Positions 34,502 to 45,945 of a DNA stretch of 64,000 nt are shown here, in pieces (the first letter of the stretch is position 1; every line of letters starts with the position of its first letter). Below the pieces are notes generated by a model. It had not been told where the DNA came from and did no database searches. It saw only the letters and a list, made by a program, of their open reading frames with translations. The translations under genes and the position numbers were made by a program. Location: the NCBI GenBank assembly GCA_936432065.2, contig OW386285.2, positions 42,711,920 through 42,775,919 on the forward strand, read 5' to 3'. The DNA is from Rutpela maculata (lineage: Eukaryota > Arthropoda > Insecta > Coleoptera > Cerambycidae).

Positions 34502-34951
34502 TTATTTAATCATAACATAGTGTCTTGCATACATTTTAACATACTGCGGGTGCAATGAAGCAGTTGCTTGCGAAACTCTCCTCACAATTCGACAGGTTGA
34601 AGTTTTCGAAATTCCCAGGAAATCTCCAGCGTTTATCAAAAAGTTGCCTGTAGCATAAAATAATGTAACCAGTAACTGATTTGTTGCTTGAATGCAACCA
34701 CCCCTATAATTATTTACATTTAGAATAATAAATAAACATAATTTGGTATTTACTAAAGCAAGGCTAATGCCGTAGGCTTTGTTAATCGAAAGCGCTGAAA
34801 AAATTCTATGTCGTCGTATTGTTGAAAATAGCTGCCATGGCCTATATATTATTTCTCTTCTCAACGCCACTATGTCTTTTTCCTCACTTTCTGAGAATGA
34901 ACTTGAACTTGTTTCCAGTAAACGATTCATTGCAACACCAAGCCCAAACAA
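34502..34951 (-). pseudogene. PIF/Harbinger-type transposase fragment
   Basis: 149 codons. The C-terminal half reads ATNQLLVTLFYATGNFLINA, GDFLGISKTSTCRIVRRVSQ and ATASLHPQYVKM, which matches the helical region before the DDE domain of HARBI1-like transposases (QLLxTLRFYATG-x-F, GD-x-x-[GS]-[IV]-S-[KQ]-[ST]-[TS]-x-S-R-[IV]). The arginine of LRFYATG is missing here. The N-terminal part (LRREIIYRPWQLF) is not recognisable. The DDE catalytic domain is absent, so it is a dead fragment. I could not define element termini with confidence. Confidence 0.7.
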
Positions 34952-35744
34952 CTACTATTTCGCAGACTACAAACTGTTATATTTATTAAAAGCAGATTGA
35001 CACTAAACAAGCTAAAAACATAGGTACTCTTCGCCAATTTACTGACATTTTTATATAATTGTTACACATTCTATAGAATACTCCGCAGTTTTCTTGTAAA
35101 TAATATTAGTTATTGGACATTAGTGGAGTAAAAAACAGGAGAAAAGTCGCTTCCTTCCCGAGTTTTTTTTTTTTAATCTTAGAACAAACTGAGACATACC
35201 ATTTCGTTAAGTAGGTCGATGTTCATTAGAAATCATGAAATACGACATTTTTTAGTGGTCACGGACATTGTTATTTTTAAAAAGGTGTGCAATTTTTTTT
35301 TTTATTAAGCATGTTTTTTTGAACATCTAATGCCATAACTCAAAAACGAATGGAGCATCCACATGAACTTTTTTTTGTTATAAAACACACACTTAAGCGC
35401 TTCTATCTGTGTATAGTATTATTAACTAAAACATTTTTAAGTTTGTTAAAAACTTAGATAACCTTGAAAGTTCTGAAAATACGCAGTCAAATTTTCACTA
35501 AGCTACAAACTTTTTTGTTTTTGGAAATTTTGTATAACATGCTGCGAAGAAAATAAAGCCAAAAGACCAAAAAAGTTTTTGATAGCATAATTTTTATTGT
35601 GTCTTTTATAGTTTAGGTACAGTGATTTTTTTTAGAGCGTGCGAATTGCAGAAATTGAGTATTAATACGCCCGCGTCCACTAAAACTAACTAGTCTCAGG
35701 GCGGTGTACTATCAACGTTATTCGTTTTCGTCGAGGGTCAAATT

Positions 35745-36435
35745 ATAAAACCGCTGCCCAAGGAATCACTACTTCCACATCCAGTTCTTCTATCCAAGTC
35801 TCTCAGAACGAAAAAAATTTGAATGTGGAAATCATTTTTATGGAACTTTAATAATATAATATTTGAAATTGTCTACCCCAAAAACCTATAAAACGATATG
35901 CCACATGGGTAGTGAGGCTGAGGGTGGTGGAAGGGGAGTGGTAGTAGTGGTGGATAAAGTAAGAAAAAAATTTGAGGCCTTTGGTTCTTGTACAGTTGTA
36001 CACACACTAAATGACAATTTTATTTTTTTCGCCTCCTTGAATAATAGGGTGGGAGTTGGTAATGGGGGTGGTTAATGCCAAAAAAAAATTTTGAGAGCTT
36101 AGCTTCTCTTATATACTAAATACCAGTTTTATGGACTCTTACTTGCTTGATTTGCCTATTTACCTCCATTTACCCCCAACCCTTTAACGGAATAATCTAG
36201 TTCCAGATCTCGTTAAAATACATGGTACGTGTACCAAATTTCAAGTCAATATCTTAGACGGTTCCAGAGTAATCGTGCGCACAAAAAAGTTACAGACAGA
36301 CCGACAGACAGAATTTTTTTTGCTCAAACCTAAAATCTCGACGTTTCATGACATTCTAAGCCTATTTGGACCATAAAAGTTTTCAAAAATATTTTTGTCC
36401 ATGCTATATTTCCACTGAATGTGGAAGTAAAATGT
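35745..36435 (+). repeat. MITE family M, most complete copy
   Basis: Starts aaaccgctgcccaaggaatc, has a near-terminal tacttccacatccagt (35770-35785) and ends with its complement actgaatgtggaagta (36414-36429), so the ends are inverted repeats of 16 bp with one mismatch. The interior has a G-rich stretch, gggtggttaatgccaaaa, agcttctcttatata, aatttcaagtcaatatctta, an acagac-repeat block and tctcgacgtttcatgacatt. Copies at 9603, 17826 and 22125 are partial. It is non-coding. Confidence 0.75.
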
Positions 36436-36731
36436 GTAACGATATTCTTTCTCTTATTATCACTTGTATTATATTGTAGAATGTATGGTCATTGTGCGAA
36501 TTGTGCGTGGATTATCTACTTTAAAAATATTTAAGATAAATAAGCAATCTAAGTTTCATTGTAAAATGGAGTGAATTTTATGTGGCGTAGTAATAGAGGA
36601 AAACGATAAACTTGTGCACAAGCCATGGAAACAGAGTTTAGAGACTATAATTAGGAAATTAAAAAAGACTTAATTTAGGATGTTTTTTTCTTTTTTGTTA
36701 CCTAATTTAGGCTAAAATAACACTCAATTCA

Positions 36732-37018
36732 CAGGTCTACAAAAAAAAAGTTCTGCTCCAAGGACTAAACCCATGCCTTAAGTATTTTTGTGTGCTGAAT
36801 CCGAATTTTCAATTTAAAAAATTTTCTACCGCGTAGATTTCGAGTAAATTCCGGTTTTTATTGTCAAAAAACCGTATTTTGACGATAAAAACCAGGATTT
36901 ACTCGAAATCTATGCGGTAAAAATTTTTTTTAATTAAAAATTCGGATTCAGCATACAAAAATACATAAGGAATGATAGATTTAGTCATTGGAACAGAATT
37001 TCTTTTTTTGTAGACCTG
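36732..37018. repeat. Palindrome P1 (287 bp)
   Basis: Almost a full-length inverted repeat: caggtctac ... gtagacctg at the edges, aattcggattcagc against gctgaatccgaatt inside, and gtcaaaaaaccgtattttgac at the centre. Adjacent P2 is homologous. Confidence 0.85.
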
Positions 37019-37038
37019 AGTACAAAGTGCACCTGTGC

Positions 37039-37309
37039 CACAGATCTACAAGGAAAAAAGTTCTGTCCCAAGGACTAAACTTATCATTCCTTATGTATTT
37101 TTGTGTGCTGAATCCGAATTTTCAATTTAAAATTTTTTTTACCGCGAAGATTTCGAGTAAATTCCGGTTTTCTCGTCAAAATACGATTTTTTGACAACGT
37201 TTGACGTTTGCTCGAAATCTAAGTGCAAAATTCGGATTCAGCACACAAAAATACTTAAGGCATGATAGGTTTAGTCCTTGGAGCAGAATTTTTTTTTTGT
37301 CGACCTGTG
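37039..37309. repeat. Palindrome P2 (271 bp), paralogue of P1
   Basis: cacagatctac ... gtcgacctgtg edges, the same internal gctgaatccgaatt/aattcggattcagc pair and tttcgagtaaattccgg. It lies 20 bp after P1, so the same hairpin element is present twice in tandem. Confidence 0.85.
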
Positions 37310-38399
37310 TTATTGTGTGGATCTAGGGTAAAAGTGCAATGTATGGGAGTTTCGGATAGGGACTCTGACACAGGAAATGCCGGATACAAATATTAAGATT
37401 GCCACGTGCTTTAAGAAACTGTCTTTTTTATTTAGCTATAATAATAACGCAAAAAAAGGAAAACTCGATAGTTTACTTTTTATCAAAACACTCCAAAATT
37501 ATTACTTTTCCTAAACTTCTGTTTATGGGATTTTATTAGCCCCCTAGTTGCGCAACCTTTCTTCCATTTTACTATAATATTATTTTTCATCGTTACTGAG
37601 ATCTCAATGCAATGCATACTCCATTTAAGATTTTTAATTCCTTTTTGCCTTTAACCTTAGTCCTTAATGTGTCACTGGAAAAAATAAGTTATCCTTTCAG
37701 ATCCTAAAACGTGATAAAACAGTCCTAAACATAAAAAGATAATAATGAAAAGTTCCGTGACACACAATACATAATCATTACTATTCTTAAGTATGGCGCG
37801 TGTACGCTTCGACAATTCCTCCATACTAAAAAATTCGTAACTAGCAAACTATTGTTAATAATGAAAATATTTTTTTTCTAAAAACTTTTTTAGTCTATTG
37901 ACTTCATTTTCTTCACAGCATGTTACACAAAATTTTCAAAAAAAAAAAAGTTCCTCGCTTAGTGAAAATTTGATGGCGTATTCTCTAAACTTTCAGGGTC
38001 ATCTACGTTTTTGGCATGTCCACATTTTTTTTTATTAGCAATCTTATGAATAGAGAGAAGCGCTTAAGTGTGTGTTTTATAACAAAAAAAAGTTCACATC
38101 GATAGCTCAATTCATTTTTGAGATATGGCAATGGATGTACAAAAAAACATGCTTTAAAAAAAAATAAATTTTACACTTTTTTTTAAATAAGAATATCTGT
38201 GACCACTAAAAAATGTCGTATTTTGTGTTTTTATGTGTAAAATGATGTTGTTGGTAATACCCACTGTGTCTGATCTTGTTCTAAGCTCATAAAAAGAAAC
38301 GACACAATTTTACCTCTTTTTCGCTCCTCTACATCCTAAATTTTGTGACACCAACTTTGATGTGAAAAAAAAATATATGAAAAAAAAATGCAAGAAAAA

Positions 38400-38475
38400 A
38401 CATCCAGCCTGTGTGGAATTCGAACACACGATCTTTGAATTGGAAGGCCAAAGTTTTAGCCACTGGACCATCAAG
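38400..38475 (-). ncRNA. tRNA-like segment in element E
   Basis: The minus strand reads an A-box-like gtccagtggctaaaac, an anticodon-arm-like cttccaa loop (would read TCC), and a B-box gtgttcgaattccac. No clean seven-base acceptor stem closes it. It looks like a tRNA-derived module (SINE-head type) rather than a working tRNA. The 62.1 kb copy has a different tRNA-like sequence at the same place. Confidence 0.5.
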
Positions 38476-40389
38476 CATTACAAGAAAATTTGGATGTCTG
38501 TAATATATATCTTTCGAGAATCATATTTCAACACATTAGATATATTATTATGAAATATATATTAGTAAAAGTTATAAACATAAAAAAATACTATAGAGAT
38601 AACATTTCGCAAGATTTCTATTTAAGTACAAGCGACAAAAGTCAAGAAAATATATTTTTTTATTAAATGATTAATAACTTTTTTATTTACTGATTGATTT
38701 TCTTCAAACAGAGTTCTTCCTCTAGCTAACACTAACTTTTTTCCAAATTTCAATACAATCGGACTTTTCTTTCTTAAGTTATCGTGCTTACAAGAAACGT
38801 GACGGATGGGCAGACGGACGGACATTTTGAAAGTTGTTCAGAATTCGTTCACTAACAAATGATACGAACATTTTTTCTCTACGAGCGATATTTCCGGGTT
38901 TAGAAATGTGCCGATCAAATGCAATATACTCTTCGTTTTTTGCGAAGAGTATAATAATAAATTTGGAAGCTTTTAGTAAAAGTGCCTTTAAAATTCGATT
39001 ATGGAACACGATTTACAATTTTAACAATTTAAAGGATACCTTTAGGATTAATGGATGCTTTATGTCGATTGCGGAACTAGCTGTAATAAAGTAATATCTA
39101 TATTCATTACATATTTCAGAGCTTTTCGATTTTACGCAGTCAATTATTTACTTAACCATCGGCATTCAGTTCTATGAGATATAAAGAACATGATTCCCGT
39201 CATTCGAGCTTTATACATTATGAAACTCAATAGGTTTAAAACTATATTACCGTCTAATCGTTTGTGACATGCCAATATCATGCAAAGTATTAAATTTCGA
39301 AAATATGTTTGTCGTGCAAACAAACTCTCGCCAATGCTTGACCTATACGCTCAAACAAGCTATGCGTCAACGTTTATTATCCAGATATTAAATTACAAAA
39401 TAACTCCAGAGATTTATGATTTTCTGTGAAAAAAACAAGGGAAGTACGTACAGGTAATTTTACCATAATTGACAATCTTAATTGCTTTACATACGCACCT
39501 AACTGTGAGAATGTTGAGCTATTAATTCTCATTTAATTATTTCATACTTGCACATGTCAATACATACGTGTAAAAAACCAACAATATCTAGTTGTTATTG
39601 CGTGAATAGCATTTAAATATGTACAGAGAATACAGAAAATGAAAAAAAAAATCACAACATTAACCTCCTTAAAAAAATATCGCTAAAAATCTATACACAC
39701 AGGGTGATTCGCAAGCAATGTGCCTTTGCCTAGTGGAAGATAGAGCACTTCAAGACAAGTCTAGATCAATAAAGAAAAAAATGTTTTGGTCACTGGTTAA
39801 GAAGATACAGTGTGTTTTATGCATTTGGTCTGAAAATTCAAAAGCTATATCTCTGCAAAGGTTAGATGTAATCGAACGAAATTTACCAGTCCGATTCCTC
39901 AGCTGGGACTTATCAGAATGGCCTACTTGGTTTTTAAAAATTCAGGGCCGGATTCGGGAAAATCTGCCCTCCTTGTTTTAGACAAAAAAGTACATTTTTC
40001 TAACGCATTTCTGGAAAACTATTAGCAAATTCGGAAAGTTCAGGAAATATGCTATCAGAATAGCGATTCAGTTTTGACGGCACACCTAAACCGTTTCGGC
40101 AAAAAAAATCACGAAACAATTTAGCGTATCACGAATAACACTTTGGCCGAGCATAATTCATGGTACAATTTGATTCAAATGCTTTAAGTTCGTATCCCTT
40201 CTAAGACTTTTATATAATACATAGCAAAAAGCATACCTAGCAAGAAAAATACATGGTCGTACTTGTGAAATATTTGATTTGTTCCGGACTATGGAATCTA
40301 AGCTACTCATCTAAAACGATAAAATCTGATTGGATTATGGGTATCTATAATCTACATAGAAAATAATCCATATGAAACTTGCAAAAAAG

Positions 40390-41880
40390 TGTAAAACCCC
40401 AAAAGTGCAGGGGTAGCGACCAAACAAGACTCCGTTTTCAAGGACGGCCAAAAAAATGGTGATAGTCTCGCGGTCCTTACTCCCCTCGAGCTACCCCTAA
40501 ACGCAGAAAGCAACTCCTTTTTTCGATTTTTCGAAGCATGCGAGGACTTGTTAGATCGGGTTTTTTTTTGAGGAAACTCAATATGTCCTATAAAATTTGG
40601 CAACCAGACATCCTAACGACCCACAGGGGTTGAAGCCACCCCCTCTCTCAATTCCGAAACACGCAGAAAACATCCAAACGTGCTGAAAATTGTTTTCCAC
40701 ACGTTTTCAAGGCCGGGAAATACGATGCTGATATTATTTAGCCTCTCACACAGCGAACCATCTACCTCTAAATGCATAAAACCACCCCTTTTTCCCATTT
40801 GTCGTTATCAGGCATGTGAGGACTTATTGGATCGGAATTTTTCAATACCGAAAATACTATTATAAGTACGATGAGACTGACTATAGTGACGGTGATGATA
40901 AATGTACCCAGACGGAAGCAAGTCTCACTGAAGAGTTTAATGTCCATTCCGATTGGCCAGAACAATATGATTTAATTTGTAAACGCTGAAGAATAAATTA
41001 AAATTTAATAATAATAATATATGATCAATGTCTGGAATAAGAATAAAAATCATATACATAATGTGAAAATAAATATAAATAAGTGGACCATGCACATACA
41101 CGACTGTATACCTCTTTTAAGCTGAAATAAAAAAATATATCTCCCTAGAATACCTGATTCAATGAGCGCTTGTAATCTCACTATAAGAAAAACCGATAGT
41201 TTTGGGCATGCCAGAGTAGTTTTTGAGGACTAAAAGAGAAACTGATGCAACTATCGTGTTCTTCATCCTTGAAAACGGGGGATACCTACTTCTTCTTGAG
41301 GGACACTTCATGATTCAGGGAGGGAGTGGTTTCAACCCCCTGAGATCGTTAGAATGTCTGGTTGCAAAATTTTACAGGACGTATTGAATTTCCTCAAAAA
41401 AAAAAACCGATCCAACAAGTCCTCGCATGCCTGAAAACGAAAAATGGGGAAAACGGGTGGTTCTATGAATTTAGAGGTAGTTGGTTAGGAGTAGGAGGCT
41501 AATAATAATATCAGCATCGTATTCTCCGTCCCTGAAAACGTGTGAAATTAAATAAAATAAACGTGTGAAAATAATAATTTTCAGCACGTTTGAATGTTTT
41601 TGCAGTTTCGGTATTGAGGGAGGGGGTGGTTTCAACCCTCGTGAGTCGTTAGAATGTCTGGTTGCGAAATTTTTTAGGACATATTGAGTTTCCTCGATCT
41701 AACCGATCTAACAAGTCCTCGCATGCCTGACAATTAAAAATTAAAGAAAGGGGTGGTTTTTGCGTTTAGGTGTAGTTCGAGGAGGGTAGGAACCGCGCGA
41801 CTATCACTATTGTGTTGGTAGTCCTCGAAAACGGGGGGTAGTCATCTTTGGTCGCTACCCTGCACTTTTGGGGTTGTTGC
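40390..41880. repeat. Foldback nested in FB4
   Basis: aaccccaaaagtgcaggggt near 40396 pairs with accctgcacttttggggtt near 41856-41875. Within, a sub-unit with gcatgcgaggacttgtt, ccagacatcctaacga and ctttcaccccct-like sequence appears twice in each orientation, so it is a palindrome of duplicated units with diverged loops. Confidence 0.75.
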
Positions 41881-41915
41881 GACTTTGGCATGGACTAAAA
41901 AGCATGCACACCAAA

Positions 41916-42840
41916 CTAGATGAGGTTCTCAAAATGTCCCCCCCCCCCAACTTCGATGAGTTTCCTGCATCGCACGAATAAATGTCGTGTGGCTTTCCCA
42001 ATGGTTTGTCTGTGGTTCTTCATGTCATCAGTGGCTGCCACTACCCGCTGCTGTAGTTCCTCTATAGTGGTGACTTTTGTTCTGTACACCGATTGTTTCG
42101 TGTGGCCCCAAACATAGTAATCGAGAACAGTTAGTTCAGGAGATCTAGCTGGCCAAACTTGAGGACCTCCGCGACCGATCCAGCGGTTAGAATACTCATT
42201 GTTGAGATGCTCCCGGACTTGGAGTGAGAAATAAGGCGGTGCCCCATCATGCTGGAAATAGAGACCTCTCCTGTCGACATTTTGCGCCAATAATAAATTG
42301 GGCAAAATAATCTGGAAGTAATCCAAGTAGATTTCTCCATCGTTCACTACTCCACACAATACATTAAGGGAAAACTTGTGCTGGGAGTTTTTCTGAACAA
42401 CGGCGTGAGGATTGTTATGGTCCCAAATGTATGAGTTCCTAGAATTCCACACTCCATCTCGGGTGAATTGGGCCTCGTCCGTGAAAAGAATTCTGATCAA
42501 AATTCTTGAACCATGCATTATCCAACGGCAGAAGCTAAGATATGCAACTTCGTCACCTGATTCGAGAAGCTGTTGAATGTGGTAAGGATACCTAACGCGT
42601 GTGCTATTCTTTTAATGCTTGTCGAAGGATTTTGCTCTGCCATCTCCAGAATGTTTCCTTCGGCCGGTCTAACTGCTCGTTCTACATTTCCGTGAGTTCC
42701 AGGAAATCTTCCATGTCCCCAAGAGAACTGGAAAACCCTGATAAAGGTGTGACGCGACGGTACTCGTCGACCAGAAAATCTTCGCTGATATTCCCTAACG
42801 GCAGCCCTTGTATTGCCATCGCAAAACCCATACACATAAA
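41916..42840 (-). pseudogene. DUF4817-type Tc1/mariner transposase, frameshifted
   Basis: The N-terminal block (42835-42600) reads GFCDGNTRAAVREYQRRFSG, RRVPSRHTFIRVFQ, then ILEMAEQNPSTSIKRIAHAL, the DUF4817 helix-turn-helix. After a frame change, RYPYHIQQLLESGDEVAYLS leads to FCRWIMHGS. The catalytic block (42518-41916) has ILFTDEAQFTRDGVWNSRNS (first D), YFQHDGAPPYFS (second D), RWIGRGGPQVWPARSPELT (S-P-D-L in relatives) and LDYYVWG (acidic third position), ending GGHFENL. At least one frameshift near 42600-42520 kills it, but the catalytic domain is otherwise well kept. The enzyme would cut and paste at TA dinucleotides. Confidence 0.85.
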
Positions 42841-44451
42841 TGCTATCATCGAATTAAGCATTAGCAAACTGACTAGGCATGTTTAAAACACGAAGAAATC
42901 GAGGAACAGTTAGAACACCAAATTCTCAAAATAAGTGTTGTTGATAAGGTAATGATAAATACATATATTATTGTTTCCAATTTCGAAATAAAGCTATGTA
43001 GGTATCTTTCTTATATTGTTTTTTCTTCTTCTTATCGACTAAGCAGGAAGGTTTTTTGCTATGTATTATGTGAAGTCTTAGAAGGGAAATGGATCTGAAG
43101 CATTTGAATAGACTCTATCAAGCTGTTCCATAAATAATGGCCAGTCAAATTGTTAATCGTGATGCGTTAAATTTTTTTGTTATTGTTTTGCCGAAACGGT
43201 TTAGGTGTGCCATCAATATTGAATCGCTATTCTGATTTTTTCTGAACTTAAAGAATCCGCTAATAGTTTTTCAGAAATAGGATAGAAAAATGTACTTTTT
43301 GTCAAATACGAGGAGGGCAGATTATTTTCCGAGTCCGGCCCTGTATTTTTCAAAACCAAGTAAGCCATTGTGGCAAGTCCCAGCTGAGGAATGTTACTGG
43401 TAAATTTCATTCGATTACATCCAACCGTTGCAGAGTGAATTTTCAGAGCAAATGCATAAAACACCATGTATCTTCTTAACCAGTGGCCAAAAATGTTTTT
43501 CTTTGTTGATTTAGACTTGCCTTAAAATACTCTATGGCACATTAGTCGCGAGTCACCCTGTATAATAAATCTGTAAAGTTGGCGTGTCTGTACACTGAAG
43601 TAATTTGCAAAAAACTGATCTGGGAATGTAAGATGAGTAATAGAGTACATTAAGATCGTTTTTGGAATTCTTGTCTATTTGTTTGAACTCGCATCACACA
43701 GAAACTACTGAAACAATTTTAATGAGATTTTCACAGGTTTTATCTAAGCTTGGAATAACATTCAGTTTTTATTTCATCGAAATAATTGATAATTTTTGAA
43801 ACTTGACAAAAATGTTCATTAAGGTGTACTATTATACGTACTAAATGTCCTGAGTTGGATCTGTTGCGCTGGAGCCGCCATTCTGGAAGAATCGTGCTAC
43901 GATTTGGTTTTTGCATCTATCTCGCTAATTATTGGTGATATCGAAATTATGTTTCACATCAAAAATAAAACTGATTGGAGCCACGTCAAAATGCGCTGCT
44001 TTTATGTCCTATTAATTGACATATCAAGTGATCTATGTGATATATTTAGTACTTTTTAGAGACCTATTCGACTGGGTGGCGGCTGCATAAAACTCTATCT
44101 CATAAGATACATGAATGAAACCATCTTGTACAGAAAATAGCATGAGAGGAGCTCTAAAAAAACAAAGGATTGCCGTATCCTAGCCTAGAAGGTACCACCC
44201 ATTTTTACCTCAAGTCTACATCATAAAATAAACGGATGAAAGACAGAGTTTCTTAGACATTTGCAAAAGTTTCATAGAGGCAATTTGTAAGTGGCCGCAT
44301 TATCGACCTTTGATCTCCTATATCTAAAATATCTATATCTGTTTTTTTTTTCCTTATGGGTTGCGGTGCCCGTACTGAAGCTTAAGCTTACTGTACCCCA
44401 TAATCTCGTTATACCATTAATCCCATTCATCTTCAAAAGGAGAGTATACGG

Positions 44452-45075
44452 TCAATGAGAGCTCTGGCTATTTCCTCTGGGGTCACGGATGGTTCCCACC
44501 GAGGCTGGACATTCACATAGTATGTGGTGAGGAGTTTCCTCATCCTCACCACTCATCCTGCATTCTAGATTATCCTTCACATCTATGTTGGTTAGGTTTC
44601 TAATTAGTGTGCATTGTCCTGTTAGGATTCCCACTGCACGTCTCAGCTGTTTTCTGCTCAGTTTTAGTAATTCATTAGTCTTTGCCTTGGATGGCCCGCT
44701 AGTGATGAACATACGTGACTGTCTCATCCCCGGTCCAATACAAGTTATGTTTCTGACTTAATAGTTCCTTTACCATTCCTCTTGCGGTATTATATGATAT
44801 TCCGCAGGATGGCTGGGTCCCATCAAGGCTGTTTTTGCGCCTTCTTTGGCCAGATTATCTGCTTTTTCGTTGCCTTCATTGCCCTGGTGTCCTCGCGTCC
44901 ACTCCAGTTGTATAGTGTTGTGTTCCGCCAGTTTCGCCAGGGATTCAAGGCAGTCCTTTACCGTTTTGAAACGTATCTCTACTGCATTCAGAGCTTTGAG
45001 AGCTGCTTGACTGTCAGTCATGATGCGCATTCTTTTGTCAGTATATGACCTCCTTATCATTTCTTGTGCACAGAT
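44452..45075 (-). pseudogene. LINE RNase H and C-terminal finger (5'-truncated)
   Basis: The minus strand from 45060 gives RMRIMTDSQAALKAL, IQLEWTRGHQGNEGNEKAD (the W-x-x-G-H-x-G-x-x-G-N-E-x-A-D motif of LINE RNase H) and LAKEGAKTALMGP. After a gap with a shift, 44727-44452 gives QLRRAVGILTGQC and a C-x-x-C...H-x-x-x-x-C segment, ETPHHILCECP. This is the C-terminus of an I/R1-type LINE. The 5' truncation is abrupt at about 45075, as expected of incomplete reverse transcription. Related fragments lie at 22.4 and 59.3 kb. Confidence 0.8.
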
Positions 45076-45831
45076 TTCTATCTAAAAATCTGTTCATTTT
45101 TTAGTTTTGCACCCATTAGGACTTTTAATCGGAAGGTCATAAGACGCAACATATAAAAAATACAGATATTTTCTATTATTTTCTATCATTTTGTAAATGT
45201 CGTGTGATTGATACAAAAAAGATAATAAGTATATAACTGCAGTTAGAATTTTTCCTTCGCAATGCATAGAGGTCCTGCTCTGTTAAATATTTTTCGACTG
45301 CCGGAACTTTGAAACATGATTCATATGATTAAGGAATATAGGGAATTACCTATATAAAAAACCAGCCATTTTGGAGCTACTTGATTTCTTTTCTTCATCT
45401 TTTTGTTTATGTAAATTTTAAAAAATCCTGTAAATTCTTTGTTAATAATTTTAGAACATCCGTAATTTAGAACTTTTGTCTTATTAAAAGCAATATAACC
45501 TGTATTGTTACATATTTTGAAAATGTTTTCAATAATTTTACAAATGCAACTGCATGTCTTAAACTTGAAATTAGTAAGAATTTTTCGAGATAATGGACCG
45601 GGAACTTTTAATTGAAACTCCTTGTAAACTACTGAATATCTTTTCAGTTATCGATTAAGACTGTGCGAATTAACAAGAACTTACATACCTCATCTCAACA
45701 CTTAATTATCACCCAAAGAATGTAACAGATATCATATGTTTCATAATATAATAAAGCCCATAAACTTCTCTCCGGTTGCTTTCTTCTTGCTACTTGTTTA
45801 CTGAAATTTAATTTTTAATTCGTTTATGCAG

Positions 45832-45945
45832 GTTATCTTCATTCCGAGATCCCGACTGAACAAGTTTGTGGACCTGCCTCAGCTTCCTATTGAACTTGGC
45901 GGTAATTTCATCTATAATCACGACAAGTGGATTGAGAACAGGCAG
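45832..45945 (+). CDS. SEC14/CRAL-TRIO Rho GEF (puratrophin-1-like), exon C
   Basis: 114-bp exon, exactly 38 codons, phase 0 at both ends, with a tttatgcag acceptor (to 45831) and cag/gtatg donor (gt at 45946). The translation has FIPRSRLNKFVDLPQLPIEL, then GGNFIYNHDKWIENRQ. In MCF2L, PLEKHG4 and Trio/Kalirin the SEC14 domain ends with an [LF]-x-x-[YF]-[IV]-D-x-x-Q-L-x-x-[ED]-[LF]-[GD]-G-x-[LF]-x-Y-x-H-x-x-W-[IV] stretch, which this follows closely. A spectrin-like repeat region would normally follow. I found no exon for it in the remaining 18 kb. Confidence 0.88.

Larger units (their letters stand above)
35125..38332. mobile_element. Foldback FB3 (3.2 kb) nested in element E
   Basis: The ends gtggagtaaaaaacagg / ...ttttcgctcctctac start arms of about 500 bp (35125-35630 and 37840-38332), sharing cttagaacaa, aaatacgacattttttagtg, gttataaaacacacacttaa and gcgcttctatct-like blocks in mirrored order. 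Inside lie MITE family M (35745-36435) and two palindromes (36732-37018 and 37039-37309), so at least four insertion or duplication events are stacked here. Confidence 0.8.
35022..38957. mobile_element. Element E (tactcttcgc termini), interrupted by FB3
   Basis: The left part (35022-35124) begins taggtactcttcgcc, followed by tatataattgttacacattc. The right part (38333-38957) contains a tRNA-like segment, gttatcgtgcttacaagaaa, gacggatgggcagacggac and the end ttgcgaagagtataata. The same order occurs without the insertion at 62103-62996, which shows that the 3.2 kb between belongs to FB3. The ends form a short terminal inverted repeat. The 8-bp gacggaca motif is present in only one or two units here, against more than 20 in the 62.1 kb copy. 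Confidence 0.75.
39700..43560. mobile_element. Long-TIR element FB4 carrying a mariner-type transposase
   Basis: The ends cagggtgattcgc (39700) and its complement gcgagtcaccctg (43548-43560) open arms of about 400 bp that pair throughout (39700-40110 with 43175-43560), for example atttaccagt-type, gcataaaacac and ccgaaacggtttaggtgt blocks. The right end is followed by TA; the left is preceded by CA, perhaps a mutated TA. Inside are a nested foldback (40390-41880) and a DUF4817-type transposase pseudogene (42840-41916, minus). The transposase type fits a CAG terminus with TA target, so this may be a once-autonomous element with unusually long TIRs. Confidence 0.75.
23351..45831 (+). other. Intron between exons B and C (about 22.5 kb)
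   Basis: Begins gtatgt at 23351 and ends at the cag acceptor 45829-45831. It holds the densest repeat cluster of the window. Stretches in which I recognise nothing are 23360-24115, 25645-26185, 26745-27350, 27805-28435, 28610-29175, 33070-33560, 34270-34495, 38960-39695, 43565-44445 and 45080-45820. Confidence 0.75.
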
